A stretch of DNA of 64,000 bases from Homalodisca vitripennis (GCF_021130785.1 NC_060207.1:198102001-198166000); one strand, 5' to 3'; numbered from the stretch's first letter, positions 11,371-22,320 are shown. Notes: generated from the letters alone by a model not told the origin. Made by a program: numbers and translations.

Positions 11371-12640
11371 AAGAATAATTAGATTTTAAAGGATTGGAAG
11401 AGTTTTCAAGAGAACCAATATAATAATTAAATTTCTCTGCTAAATTTTATGATATTCTAATGAACAACTCCCATATTTTCAATTGCACTTGAACTATTTT
11501 TGTTAATGGAGAAGGAATCCTGTGCGTAGTTCATTTAGTGAGTGAAAAAACTTATGATAATAAGATGGATGTCTATAACAATGTTTTACTTAAAATCTGG
11601 TATATTTTAGGCACATAATATTGCAGTCTCCATGGTTAAAAATTTAAACATTAAATACAATTGTGACTGTTCATAGTTTTAAGATTTGCATTTCTGGTTT
11701 AAATGAGCTATTATTCAGACGATATTGAATAATATATATATCTACGTAGGTATCCGATCACGAAATTATGTACTTTAGTAAATTTTAGAAGCCTTTATGA
11801 AACAAAAAGCGGTCTTTTTCCAGCTATTGCTATATATATTCGGCTTGCAAGATATTATCGGTGATATGAAAACGTTTTGCACAGTTTCCACTACCAAGAA
11901 AATACACACACGAAGGTCTAAAAAGTCTAATTCAGGCAACAAGCCTCTGCTTCTTTCTTACTCATCATCATACTTAAAAAAATGTCACTATATTTATTGT
12001 TCATGTTGAAATATAATAAACATAGTTTATCAATGCATTAAGGATATCTTAAATTTCTTGATATGATATGAAGTCAGAGTATAATATCTTGTATATAGTT
12101 TTTTTTTTTTTTTTTTTGTCTGTCGAGAGCATAAGACGTGTCTACCATTTTATCTTCCTGAATCTTCCAGAGGTTAAAAAACAAATTAAAATTCTTATAG
12201 GCGTTTCAATACCTATATGTTTTACCTAAATAAACAAATAAGCAATTATTTATCTATTTAGAGTATACTGTACTTTAATTTCAAATTTCATAATCCTAGA
12301 GTTCACAACCCAATTGTCCCCTGTAGATGGTTGCTTTTTATTAAATGTTTTAATTTTATGTTAAGAGATTAAGGCACATGTGTTTCAGTTGTCATCGTTG
12401 TTAGTCATATAGTTTTTCTTTAGTAGTTATTCACTATTTCCTTTTATATATACTATAGCTATAATTCTCTTTTAACTCCTATTATTTTTTACTTTTCGTG
12501 AAAACGGTTAGTTTTTATTTGAGTCATGAGCTAATAGGTGACCAAAATGTCTACTTTCAGAGGTATCGAGATGTTGGAGATTAATTTAATTAATTGAGTG
12601 AGGTCTTTGACTTGATGTGTGAAAAAATGTATGTCCGTAG
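11371..12640. other. AT-rich spacer with a poly-T run
   Basis: A run of about 19 T lies at 12099-12117 and is followed by 'gtctgtcgagagcataagacg'-like text that loosely resembles 63688-63712. No gene is supported. The ORF at 11797-12009 is without recognisable motifs. Confidence 0.4.
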
Positions 12641-12645
12641 GATTG

Positions 12646-12647
<2 letters not shown>

Positions 12648-12680
<33 letters not shown>
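12648..12680. repeat. (TA)n microsatellite at the 3' end of a SINE
   Basis: A (TA)n tract terminates the minus-strand tRNA-derived SINE unit at 12687-12748. SINE 3' ends commonly carry or seed such tracts. Confidence 0.85.
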
Positions 12681-12686
12681 TGTATA

Positions 12687-12748
12687 TTGAATCGAACCCG
12701 AATCTCTCACTTGCCGGGTGAATGTGCTACCATTACACTACAGAGGCC
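12687..12748 (-). mobile_element. Truncated tRNA-derived SINE head
   Basis: Read on the minus strand from 12748, the sequence starts GGCCTCTGTAGTGTAATGG (A-box region) and reaches GGGTTCGATTC (B-box). The sequence after the T arm is lost into the (TA)n tract. It is a second copy of the head at 12936-13005 and lies 3' of that unit's body, so the two form a head-to-tail dimer with a ~257-263 bp period. Confidence 0.65.
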
Positions 12749-13011
12749 TCACTTTGTACGATTCAATTATTTTGTATTTGGCCGTTTCTTTCATATATGT
12801 GTTTAAATAAACCAAAAATAACATATGCTCGGAAGACCAAATACCTGTCAAATGAATTCTATTTACATCCATTAAATTTGTATAAGTGGCAATAGCCTTA
12901 TTTAATTTCAATAAACATTGAATCGCAAAAAGTACTTCTCCGCCGGGACTCGAACCCGGATCTCTCACTTGCCGGGTGAATGTGTTACCATTACACCACA
13001 GAGCCCTCACT
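12749..13011 (-). mobile_element. tRNA-derived SINE unit (head and body)
   Basis: On the minus strand the unit starts with a tRNA-like head (13005-12936) and continues into a ~185-base unique body (12935-12749). Landmarks in the body are AGTACTTTTTGCGATTCAATG, TTTGACAGGTATTTGGTC and GAAAGAAACGGCC. It is followed directly by the head of another unit. The ORF called over 12738-13010 is spurious. A Pol III-transcribed retroposon is the natural interpretation of the A- and B-box-bearing head. Confidence 0.7.
12936..13005 (-). tRNA. tRNA-like sequence (SINE head, probable pseudo-tRNA)
   Basis: It folds as a cloverleaf on the minus strand. The D stem is GTGT/ACAC with loop AATGGTA, the anticodon stem is TTCAC/GTGAG, the loop is CCGGCAA, and the T stem is CCGGG/CCCGG with loop TTCGAGT. 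GGC occupies the anticodon position (alanine by the code). The loop has C rather than the near-universal U at position 33, and the first two acceptor pairs fail. The attached body and the repeated copies show that it is a SINE head rather than a working tRNA gene. Confidence 0.55.
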
Positions 13012-13145
13012 TTTTACGATTCAATTATTTTGTATTTTATCGTTTCTTTCACATGTGTGTTTAAACTAACCAAACTAACATATGATCGGAAGACCAAATA
13101 CCTGTCAAATGATTTCTATTTACATCCATTAAATTTGTATATATG
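13012..13145 (-). mobile_element. 5'-truncated SINE body, minus strand
   Basis: This copies the 3' part of the SINE body at 12749-12935 (shared TTTGACAGGTATTTGGTC and AAAATACAAAATAATTG) and ends where the head of the next unit begins. It is the third and partial unit in the minus-strand tandem. Confidence 0.7.
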
Positions 13146-13294
13146 CACAGTCCTGGCGAGCAAGTACTTTTTGCGATTAAATGTTTATTGAATTTAAATG
13201 AGGCTATTGCCACTTATACAAATTTATTGGATGTAAATATAAATCATTTGACAGGTATTTGGTCTTCCGATCATATGTTAGTTTGGTTATTTAA
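13146..13294 (+). mobile_element. Inverted SINE body copy, plus strand
   Basis: This copy starts in the last bases of the tRNA-like head (TCCTGGCGAG, 13151-13160) and runs through AGTACTTTTTGCGATT and the same body in the opposite orientation. With 13012-13145 it makes an inverted repeat with arms of about 85-90 bases and high identity. Its 3' end runs into the (AC)n tract. Confidence 0.75.
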
Positions 13295-13305
13295 ACACAC
13301 ACACA

Positions 13306-13385
<80 letters not shown>
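13295..13385. repeat. Compound (AC)n(GC)n(GT)n(AT)n microsatellite
   Basis: The tract is AC repeats (13295-13321), then CG repeats (to about 13336), then GT repeats (to 13354), then AT repeats (to 13385). It is alternating purine-pyrimidine throughout, about 91 bases without a break, and the AC-GC-GT part is self-complementary (centre near 13329). Confidence 0.9.
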
Positions 13386-13388
<3 letters not shown>

Positions 13389-13389
13389 G

Positions 13390-15150
13390 TACATGCATTT
13401 ACATTTTTTTAATACTACGCATGTCTATTTTTTTAAAGAAACAATAGATGTATTACTACTACATTTCCCAAATTAACAAAATTTTACTGAAGTGGTAGAA
13501 CGATTTTACACCCTTATTGCAGCTTAAATGTACCAGATAACCTAATGTTTGTTAGAATGACTTCGTTTTGCAATGAAACCTAATGTAATGACTATTAGGC
13601 TACGCGTTGTGAAACCTCTGCAAGGATTGTTCAGCTACTTTCTGTGGCTTTCGTAGAACAATCTCTAATGGTTTGGCACTCTAAGGTACAATCTGGAGTG
13701 TACATACTTCTAATGAATTTCCCCACAATTTGGCAAAATGTTTACTGAAAACTGATAGGAAATGTAATTTGTTATTTCCTTTAGTCCTTAAGGATTGAAG
13801 TTTTCATTAGTGAATGCATTAAAAACACCAGTCTAACATGTTTTATTATAATTGTTATAATTAATAATTATACCATATAATAACAATTATTGTTTTTTAA
13901 CATAACTTTTTGGTTTCCATATTATTATAGTTTAAACTTCGAAATTTCTATTAATATTATGACCTACCTTCCTCAAACAATAAACAGTAGCCAACCTTTC
14001 TATATTATCGAACGCCAGTAAGTTATCTATGATGATTCCAGCTACATATTCCTAGCTTTTTATTTCCGTCAGAAGATTGAATTGATTGACGGTTATGTGT
14101 ACGATTACTCACATTTTTGAGCTACAAACAACCATTTAACCGTTGGATTGTACACTTTTATGTACTCGTTCATGTTTTATGTATACATTACAGGGCTTTT
14201 TTATATCTCTAGATTCTTTTAGTTTCACTAAATAAAACAAACCTTTGAAATCTGAATGAAGAAAAACAATGAATAATAAGTGTCTGAATATTATCTTGTA
14301 AAAAATGCAGAGTTTACAGTTTCTAGAACGTGAATAGTTAAAATACTAAAGTGCCCCGTTCTTTATCTGTCACAGTCAGAATAACTGTCAAAATTTATAT
14401 AATTGAACATTTCACTCCAAAAATAGATTTGAAATTTTCTATTTGAAAAGGCAATTTTCTCGGTTATTGCAATAATTCTTTAAAATATTTATTTTCAACG
14501 TGAATAATCTTATTGCCTAATATATGCATGGAGTTTATTTCTGTCACTGTAATCACTCCTACAGTTGACATTTAAAAGTTTCTGAACAAAGTTATCTCTT
14601 GCTGCTTGGTAAATAACAACGCAGAAGCAATCCATTCTGATGCTGGAAAATACGGATGCTCTTTGGCAAATTGGATCATTTCGATTCAGGTTGACTGTCA
14701 TGTGAGAGGTACTCGACTGAATTATGTTTACTCTAAAGATGTGACAGCAGAGAGCACTGTTCTATGAAATAGTTTAATGATATTATCGTTCACTAAGTTT
14801 ATACTATTTACTTAGTTCATCATAACAAATTTGTAACCTTTAATTTGATAATTGAACAGTTCAATCCTCAATAGAATTTCTATAGGTAAATTCGTTATGT
14901 GGTGAATTTATGTTTATAGGTAAGTTTTAAGTTATTTTTAATCGTAATATCTTAATTTGTCTTTGTTGAAAGTGTATGAAAGTATGTAAACATATTAACT
15001 AACTTCATTCGAATCCTTTTTTTAAACAAAGGTTTTTATAAGTATTTCTAATTCATAAAACATTTTCAATATTACTGTTCCCACGAGAGTGCATCATTAA
15101 ATACTTTAGGTTAAATTGTGATTTTCCGAGCATTAGCAAAGCCGTAGCAC
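13390..15150. other. AT-rich spacer, no gene seen
   Basis: I see no RNA gene, transposon end or protein-like frame. The minus-strand ORF at 14510-14701 has no recognisable motif. Confidence 0.45.
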
Positions 15151-15174
15151 TGCAAAAATATAATTGTTTACTTT

Positions 15175-15370
15175 CCACAAGATGTCTCGTGTGTGAACTT
15201 ACCTATAGACTTGAAATGTTACATGAAGCTTCAAACTTACATGAGGATCATCGAACTTGACAATGGTACATTTCACTCCATAAGATTTGGCTGAGCGTTA
15301 GCTATAATTTTTACACGTGGTTTATGAATGACAACGATGGCAAAACGAAATTTGCAGAATAAGAATTTTT
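15175..15370 (+). repeat. Dispersed repeat family A, copy
   Basis: It contains the family signature TAGACTTGAAATGTTACATG, then 'CACTCCATAAGATTTGGC' with TGAGCGTTAGC, then a 'ggtttatgaatgacaacgatgg' part and GCAGAATAA. The same order recurs at 15750-15930, 49735-49860 and elsewhere. No coding frame is evident. Confidence 0.6.
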
Positions 15371-15639
15371 AAATATACTTAGTATAATTTTATGTGATTT
15401 TAATTTCACATAGTTGCACACAGCCTAGTTAAATCAGCTATAGACTTGAAATATAGCATGCAACGTGCTAAGGTTTACATATACCTAGTATTATAGTATT
15501 ATTAACCTCTTATTACTACTAGAAATTAGTAATCTACTTCAAGTAAATACTTTAGAATAATAATATGCCCTCTCAAATAACAAGCCACTGACATATTAAT
15601 TAGTTGAGATTTAGGTAAGTCTACTTTTGGGGCTGGAAT

Positions 15640-15935
15640 AATAAAATGTTTTCCTTCTATCTGTCTGACTGTCTGTCAGCCTGTCTATCTGTCTATCCGT
15701 CTGTCTGTCTGAAGATGTGTTTGTCTGTCCGCACGACATTTAATAAAGTAAACTTGACACACAAACATAAAACTGCTCATGAAGCTTCATTTCTATATGA
15801 GAATCACTGAGTGAGATGACGTTTCTTGTCATTCTAGGGGATTTGCTCTGAGCAATAGCGAATATTTCTAAATTGATTGTAGCCGTAAACATGATACCAA
15901 CGAAAAAATAGCAGAATAAATAATCGTATAAGCAA
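15640..15935 (+). repeat. Dispersed repeat family A, copy with (TCTG)n core
   Basis: A CTGTCTG-rich microsatellite (15656-15730) is followed by GTCCGCACGACATTTAATAA and then the family body: TATGAGAATCACTGAG, GATGACGTTTCTTGTCATTC, TGAGCAATAGCGAA, and ACCAACGAAAAAATAGCAG. At 55700-55760 the same microsatellite joins the same GTCGTGCGGACAGACAGACA text on the other strand, so the microsatellite is internal to the family. Confidence 0.6.
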
Positions 15936-16199
15936 ATTCAATACACCTACAAGAGATTCAAACATGTGACATACTCATATATGTTGCTTAACTATCACAA
16001 TACATACAAAAAATATTTTACTTACTGGGTGGGTAAAATTTAAGTAATAAAAGTTAATTGATTTGGAAAGCAATTCATTAATAAAAATATCAATGTATTA
16101 TGCGGCTGCTACGACACGAAGAAATAGCTCATTGTTGTTTATATGTTTCTACCTAAAATTTAGCATAAATCTTCATTTATACAAGAATGGGCAACTATG

Positions 16200-16395
16200 T
16201 GTAATTTTTGAGACGTATTCTTTTTAGAATGATTTTCCGTCTGCCTATCTGACTGCAGGGCATCCTGAGAATTAAATTAGTTATGAATTTTAAATTTGTC
16301 ATCCAACCTCAGCGAAACCTGTTACGACACGTTGTATGTTGTGCTTCTTCCTTATGTTATATTTTTATCTACCTAATGCCTAACATATTTTAGTT
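16200..16395 (+). repeat. Dispersed repeat family A, copy
   Basis: It holds GATTTTCCGTCTGCCTATCTG and CAACCTCAGCGAAACCTG followed by TTACGACACG. The second motif also occurs at about 22255 and 29257 (CAGCCTCAGCGTAGCCTG) and, in reverse, at about 39580. Confidence 0.5.
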
Positions 16396-16535
16396 ATATT
16401 GAATACTCAGTGCGTTTGTTTAAGTAATATTACACAGTATTAGTACAGTAAATTTTGTTCGTTATCTATTAAGATTATGAAATAACACTATAACTCTCAT
16501 TGTTTTAAAACTGCTGTTATAGCTCAATTTTGGGT

Positions 16536-18271
16536 TTAACCCTTTATAGGTTGCCTAAATTATGTTTAATTCCCTTAACGCTCACTGGTCGAAATACCGA
16601 CCACTTGGAAAACTTCCTTGTGCACACCCAAAAATACATTCAGTTTCGTTTACGCACGGTGGTTGATATTTCAATCACTTTCAATTAAGCTAATTTTGGC
16701 TCATACGAACTCTTGAAACAAATTAAATATCACACTAAAAGAATTTTACCCTAAATTATGGTAATTTTATAATAATTATAAAACATTTATATTTATAGAT
16801 TTTGAATTGGTATTATACAACTTTTAATGTGTATATTCTCCTCTAGAAGACACAATTATCAGATAAGACGAATATCTTTGGGCATGCAAGTTATAAACAA
16901 AAACTAATGACTTTGCTTGAAAGTTTACATGAACTATTTAGAGATAATTTTGTAGTATAAACAAATCATGTTATGGAATAGCCCAGAAATCAAGAAAATA
17001 GAGGTTAAAAACCTTTTATTTTCTTTTAGAATGTGTCATAGTCAACTCATTTAGTTTGTACAAGTATATTTCAACTGAAAATAGAAAAATCTAATGACAC
17101 AACTACTTTTCCGTGAAAGTTGTCAGCAGAGCTCATTGGGAATTTCCGTAGAAGAACACCAGAAGCTAATACCTCAGTAACTGCAAACAAAGTAACTGGT
17201 AGAAGGGTAACGAATTTAGACCTTATTAATGTTGGAGAACATTTTCCAATTCCCACTTCTTCTCGTAGATGTGCAAGATGTAATACGAAGGAAGAATGTA
17301 AGCGCACAAGTATTGCCTGTGAGAAATGTGATTGAGCCCTGTGTCTAGCCTGCTTCGCCCCATTCCACAAGCCCTGAGCTATAATTCATATTCATTACTT
17401 ATCTTTTAATTAAGATATTTAAATTTTTAATTAGGTTAGATTAAATATGTTTTTCATTTCCAAATGACTATGATTTGATTAGGCCTATAAATATTTTTTT
17501 CTTCTGAATATGGTTAAATGAAAATATGTTGATTAATGTGTACAGTATAATTATTTGGAGTTAAGTAGATTAAGTTTTTTCTATGATAGTTTATATTATT
17601 ATTAACGTAATTTTCTCTTAGGAAAAATTTTTAAAATGTAACATTGTTTTCTTTTAAAATTTATAATTTTTACCATTGAATTAAAAATTTTTCGTTATAA
17701 TAGTTAGTTTGAATTAAGCTGTTGAATTAAGTGATGTATATATAATATATATACATATTACTTTTTTGCTTTAAATAATTAAGGTTTTATAATAATTTTG
17801 GTTTATATTGGTTTGAATTACTGTTTTACTTTAATAATTGATGTTTTTTATAACAATTATTTTTAAAATGAAACTAAGTTTCATATTAAATCTGTTTAAT
17901 GTGATTAACTTTTTGAGTTTAAATAAATATGTTTATTCATTATGATTTGTACATTTTTAACCCTGTCCATAAGTGAGCAAGAGGTAATCTGCATATACCT
18001 GAAAGGTCTCTGGTCGAAATATCAACCATAGCCTAAAATATATCAAATAAAAGAAAGGATTTTTTCAATTAAGTTTTCAAGTCTAGATAAAACCCCAGTA
18101 TTAAGTTAAATCAATAACACATGTTAAATTAGCAAATTTTAGGGGTGTGCACAGAAAGAATTTCGGAAATTTCAACCACCGTGCGTCTAGGAATTACAAG
18201 TAAAAATAAAGCGTGCACATAGAAAATAATGAGGTGGTTGAAATATCGACCAGTTAGCGTTAAAGGGTCAA
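16536..18271 (+). mobile_element. Dead piggyBac-like element
   Basis: TTAA at 16566-16569 is followed by TTCCCTTAACGCTCACTGG. The right end, read in reverse from 18267, gives CCCTTTAACGCTAACTGG and then TCGATATTTCAACC. These terminal inverted repeats and the subterminal GGTCGAAATA(C/T)C-(A/G)ACCA copies (16588, 18012, 18237 reverse) are the piggyBac style. The TTAA target site is intact on the left and mutated (TCAA) on the right. A second TTAACCC start at 16536 leaves the exact left end open. Only the last part of the transposase remains. Confidence 0.7.
17041..17377 (+). pseudogene. piggyBac transposase C-terminal fragment
   Basis: Three pieces in different frames line up with the piggyBac C-terminal region. 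The first (17041-17091) reads VNSFSLYKYISTENRK, like the conserved N-(S/A)-x-x-L-Y-K stretch. The second (from about 17090) reads LMTQLLFRES. The third (17120-17377) reads through LSAELIGNFRRRTPEA and then a cysteine-rich zinc-binding tail: C-x2-C near residues 51-54, C-x2-C at about 69-72, an in-frame TGA at 17333-17335 and LCLACFAPFH after it. This ring-finger-like tail is typical of piggyBac transposases. The N-terminal region and the catalytic aspartates are missing. Two frameshifts and a stop rule out function. Confidence 0.75.
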
Positions 18272-18274
18272 CTA

Positions 18275-19265
18275 AAGAAATTAGAAAATAATAGAACCTA
18301 TTAGTACGGTGCGATTTGTTATCAAGTTTACCATACATTATTCACATAGGCCAGTGTATTCCACGTCTTTGAATGATGTTATGAGTGAACATTTTTATTT
18401 ATAGCTTTTATTATATTATAAAATACATCGTTTACTAGCTGTTATCCATATCTCCCTATATTTGGGGCCATAGGCAACTAGAGGCATTTCTTGGGACCAT
18501 AACCACTACCTAATCACTTATATTGAGCTTACAAAACTAATGTACAGAAATATGGAGTTCTGTACAGAATTAATGTACAGAAATATGGAGTTCTGGAATT
18601 TTAGAGTATCTAAGAGTAATAACATAGTATGATCAATGGGAGTTTCCATTATCTAACTTTACTAATAGTTCATCTATTACAGTATTTTTATTTTCTAATT
18701 TTTTTATTTTCTTCTTTGGTACATCAAGAAACTCCTTACAGCATTAAATAAGGGATTAGGATTATCACTTTTCTTCGATACCCATTTGTACAAACACCAC
18801 TAAGTATTTTATAGTTATTAATATTATAATTTTTTTCTAATTCGCTCCTGTTAGTTGAAGGGGCTTTCTCAAGTCCAAGAACTCGAGTTCGAGTTCCCGT
18901 GGGTTTGTATATCTGTTTGGGTCTTTAATACGTCATTGAAGATTGCACTCCTGAATTAAATTTGTGGAACGTAATTGTAGTATCAATGGAGTTGAATAAT
19001 TAGAAGTTTTTCACAAAACTATTCAAAATATCAGCAGATGCTGGTAAGTATGGAAAAAATAAGAGAATTCCTAACAAATCTAAAATGCCTAAAGGGTTTT
19101 CAACAATGATATTACAAAAAAGGTCAGTTGTTTTAACATATCTATTTAGTAAACATAGTATCATATCTATTAAATCATATTCACGCAACAAAATAAAGAT
19201 TATATATTATTTTCCTACCTTTATACAGTTTAAAATATGTTTAGTTTCCAGTCATTTCATACTGC
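18275..19265. other. AT-rich spacer with a short tandem duplication
   Basis: No gene is supported. A 33 bp duplication lies at 18538-18595 (TAATGTACAGAAATATGGAG, twice). A possible B-box-like GAGTTCGAGTTCCC near 18887 lacks a matching A-box and is not called. Confidence 0.45.
18538..18595 (+). repeat. 33 bp tandem duplication
   Basis: A 25-base sequence starting TAATGTACAGAAATATGG is repeated exactly with an 8-base intervening segment that itself begins TACAGAAT. It is recent, because the copies are identical. Confidence 0.85.
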
Positions 19266-19279
19266 ATAGTCTCGTATCC

Positions 19280-19436
19280 AAAAAATAAGATTGTGACACA
19301 GATTGGTATTCTTTATGTCGTAGGAACAGTTGACACACCAGAACCCATGTTTTATATAAAGTCTTGTGTTTATGACGGCGAGGCTATCTTTGGCCACCAA
19401 CACTCTCTGGGGGGCCGTTAACATATTGGCGAGACA
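19280..19436 (-). repeat. Dispersed repeat family C, single copy
   Basis: Its reverse complement (CTCGCCAATATG, GTGTTGGTGGCCAAAGATAG, TAAACACAAGACTTTAT, GGGTTCTGGTGTGTCAACTG, AAAGAATACC) matches the tandem units at 60250-60600. The overlapping ORFs on both strands are translations of the repeat. Confidence 0.65.
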
Positions 19437-19439
19437 TAG

Positions 19440-20454
19440 CCTTTTATATTGTATATATGACAATATCGGGTTGATATCATGGAGTCCATTTTTTACTTTG
19501 TTACATCCTTGCAGATCATATATACACAAAGCTAAACATTTGCTAGATCATATATATACATATGTAGTCGTAAGCTTAAATTTGCAAAGCGGAAATGTAT
19601 AATATAATAATATATATGTCTTTCATTAATCTTAAAATCAAGCGTAACTTTGCTTAAAAAACTTTCTGTAACTAACTTTATTCAATCTCACTTTTTGGTT
19701 TATTCTATTGTATATAAGTGAGTTATTCCCCCTATAAACATTTATGCCAAAACTTAAAAACTGTACCTCACTGGACTCGTATATCAATCAAATATATAAG
19801 CACGGATGATATTTTTTCCTCCGATTATTATTTTACTTAATTTTTAACTTAAATAATTGTTTACATAAGAATGTAAATTATAGAAATCCTACCCAGGAAA
19901 TTTAACCGATATTATTCGATCTATTTAAAATTATAATTATTACAGGGTCTTATTTTTATTTATATTTAACTATTTGCAAATTTGTTCTTTGGCTAGTTAG
20001 TAGTTTATATAGTCCATACAAATAAAAAATGTGAATAAAAACAAACCTCAGAAACTATATTGTTTGTTCTGTGGGTATTACTTGCTTATGTTTAGTAAGT
20101 TGTAAAATGAAAATACTTCAGTGGCAAACTTGACTATTTTATAATTTGTAGCAATAAATATTAATTTTCCTTACTATAAAAAATTAATTGCATTTTTAAT
20201 AAATCTGTGTAGTATTTTTAATAATATTTGAGAAATTTTATTTGGTATAAAATTCATTTTAGAGATTCATTTCTACAAACTCGTAGATATAAGACTGCGT
20301 AGCCCAATGTTTATAGCAAACCATTTTATTATTTCTAGCAATGTAGAATCTGTTTTATATAACATATGAATGTACTCAGAAAATGCAGGTACAAATAAAA
20401 TAAATACAAAATGAATAGAATACTACTTTTACCACACTAAAAGTATTTTCTAAG

Positions 20455-20455
<1 letters not shown>
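19440..20455. other. AT-rich spacer, no gene seen
   Basis: No supported RNA gene, transposon end or protein-like frame. Confidence 0.45.

Positions 20456-20457
<2 letters not shown>

Positions 20458-20502
<45 letters not shown>
20458..20502. repeat. (TA)n microsatellite
   Basis: Uninterrupted TA repeats directly touch the left end of the 110 bp palindrome. Confidence 0.9.
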
Positions 20503-20506
<4 letters not shown>

Positions 20507-20611
20507 CAGTAACATATAGTTTGAAACTTCATATTTAATTTAGCGATAGCAATATATATATTGCTATCGCTAAATTAAATATGAAGTTTCAAACTATATG
20601 TTACTGTTAAT
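20502..20611. repeat. Perfect 110 bp spacerless palindrome
   Basis: The two 55-base arms (20502-20556 and 20557-20611) are exact reverse complements, with the centre between 20556 and 20557 in an AT-rich core (GCAATATATATATTGC). I checked base pairing along the full arms. The match ends at 20501/20612. The arms contain no coding sequence. It could be a fresh inverted duplication, the tip of a foldback element, or a fold-back artefact of sequencing or assembly. Confidence 0.95.
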
Positions 20612-21480
20612 TAAACAAAATCAACAACATAAACACATTGTGATTTGTCCTTGTTAGTGTTATTACAGAATGTTAGTAGTCATGGATAACTGAGTTTGAA
20701 TAATAATTAGTTAAATGCAGAAGTACAATGTTCCCATTTACATTAAATAACCTTACATTGGACTCAATTTATAATACAGGTTTCAATTGATTACGAATAT
20801 TGCAGTATTTATGTTCCAGTTTTAAGAATTATAAAGGGAGACAATAGTTTAACAAAATAACCTAGAAAACTCTTGTAATTCGGCTTCTTTTAATGGGAAT
20901 AGCGAAAGCTTGGAGACTTTACGCAATATTAAGAAATTTGGGTGATTGGTTTGATTAAAAAAAGTATGTATGTAAAAAATATATTTGTATGTTGTGATAT
21001 CTGCCAAAACAATGTCGCGGCTATAATGGTAGCTTAAAAGTAGAGCATATTACCCAATTACTTAATAAGGTGCCAAGGATGACAGGATGTGGTGAAATAA
21101 AAAAAATCTTTTACATTCATATTAATTTATAATTTAACCTGTGCATATTTCATTTTTGCTTGTTCCAGAAAGCCAGCTTATGAGTTTAATTATTTGGCAG
21201 CCCCATGTGACTAAAGTTAAATATGAACTAAGAAGAGAAATGTGTTGTTATTATGGCGTTTTACTAATATTCAAGCAAATATAAAGCTTAAAATCAACAA
21301 TAAAACCTTTCAATTTATATTTCTTTCTACGTTCGTACTTTTAAGAGGACACCATACGTTCAATTGACAAATGTTATGTTTTTAAAGTAGTGAGTGACAA
21401 AGTATTCTGTATTTAATTTAATGTTCTATAACCAAAGAATATTACTTTTGTAATTAAAGTCTTTTTGATCATCTGTAATT
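20612..21480. other. AT-rich spacer, no gene seen
   Basis: No supported feature lies between the palindrome and the minisatellite at the start of the 7 kb duplication. Confidence 0.45.
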
Positions 21481-22035
21481 GTGGTATTCAATATCAATCA
21501 ATGATTGAAGAGATCGATAATAATACTTATTAGGGCAATGTTATTAAGACAAGCTATAGGTATGAGAGTTACAAAGTTAAATATTATATTCATAATGAAC
21601 ATTGATTTGTTGAGCATTAACATGGTATGTACCTAAAGGGTCTTGAAATTTAACAGATATCACTTATTACAACTATACTATAATAATATACTTTATCCTA
21701 ATACTTAATAGTATTAGAATATGCTAGAGATATAATGGTTACGATGTTACATTTTTATTGATTTCTAATTGAAAACCATTTATTCGTTGAGCGTTCACAT
21801 GGTCTGTAACTCAAGGGGTTATGTAATTAGTAACACTTATTATGACAATAGTGTTAAGATATGCTAGAGATATGAAGTTATACCTTAAATAATTATATTG
21901 ATAACCGATTAAAGAAAATTAATTCTTTGAGCGTTAACATGGTCTGAAACTAAAGGGACTGGAAATTTACTTAATATAATTTAAAAAGACAATAGGACCA
22001 TAACGATAATATTGATAAATGATTATTAAACACCG
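21480..22035 (+). repeat. Diverged ~140-170 bp minisatellite, copy 1
   Basis: Three to four units share a CTTATTA-x-x-ACAAT(A/G)-GTTAAGA block, then GCTAGAGATATGAAGTTA, then TTTGAGCGTTAACATGGTCTG and AAAGGG. Landmarks lie at about 21552, 21723 and 21863, giving spacings of about 171 and 140. The left edge of the 7 kb duplication falls inside this array, so unequal recombination between its units may have produced the duplication. Confidence 0.65.
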
Positions 22036-22234
22036 ATCGGCTTAGACTTCATTTTTAGAAAAATCTAGCTTTATGATTATTTAAGTAACGGTTAGGCTGA
22101 GCGTTAGTATAAATTAAAATGAATATTTTTGTAACTTCAGTGGCATAGAGTAATCTGCCGAAGAAACAAAACTGAAAATTAATTGATTATATTCATCCAA
22201 CATTTCAATATAGTTCATAAAAAAAGAGTAGTAG

Positions 22235-22320
22235 ACTTGAAAATGTTCATGCAGCCTCAGCGTAGCCTGTTACGAGACGCTAGATCTTGCGTACCCCTAC
22301 TTACCTTCATTTATTACACA
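22235..22320 (+). repeat. Dispersed repeat family A, copy in unit 1
   Basis: The motif CAGCCTCAGCGTAGCCTG followed by TTACGAGACGCTAGATC also occurs in the second unit (29250-29290) and, diverged, near 16307. It follows TGAGCGTTAGTATAAATTAA at 22098, another family A-like motif. Confidence 0.5.

Noticed and set aside
12118..12180. A dispersed repeat shared with 63688-63780
   Set aside because: The shared text is short (around GAGAGCA-AGACG-GTGT) and follows a T run in both places. It is not enough to call a family without a search.
12936..13005. A functional tRNA gene with GGC at the anticodon
   Set aside because: The position 33 base is C, the acceptor stem is incomplete and the sequence is fused to a repeated body, so it is a SINE head.
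18840..18905. A tRNA or SINE signal near GAGTTCGAGTTCCC
   Set aside because: Only a B-box-like match is present. No A-box at suitable spacing and no cloverleaf could be formed.
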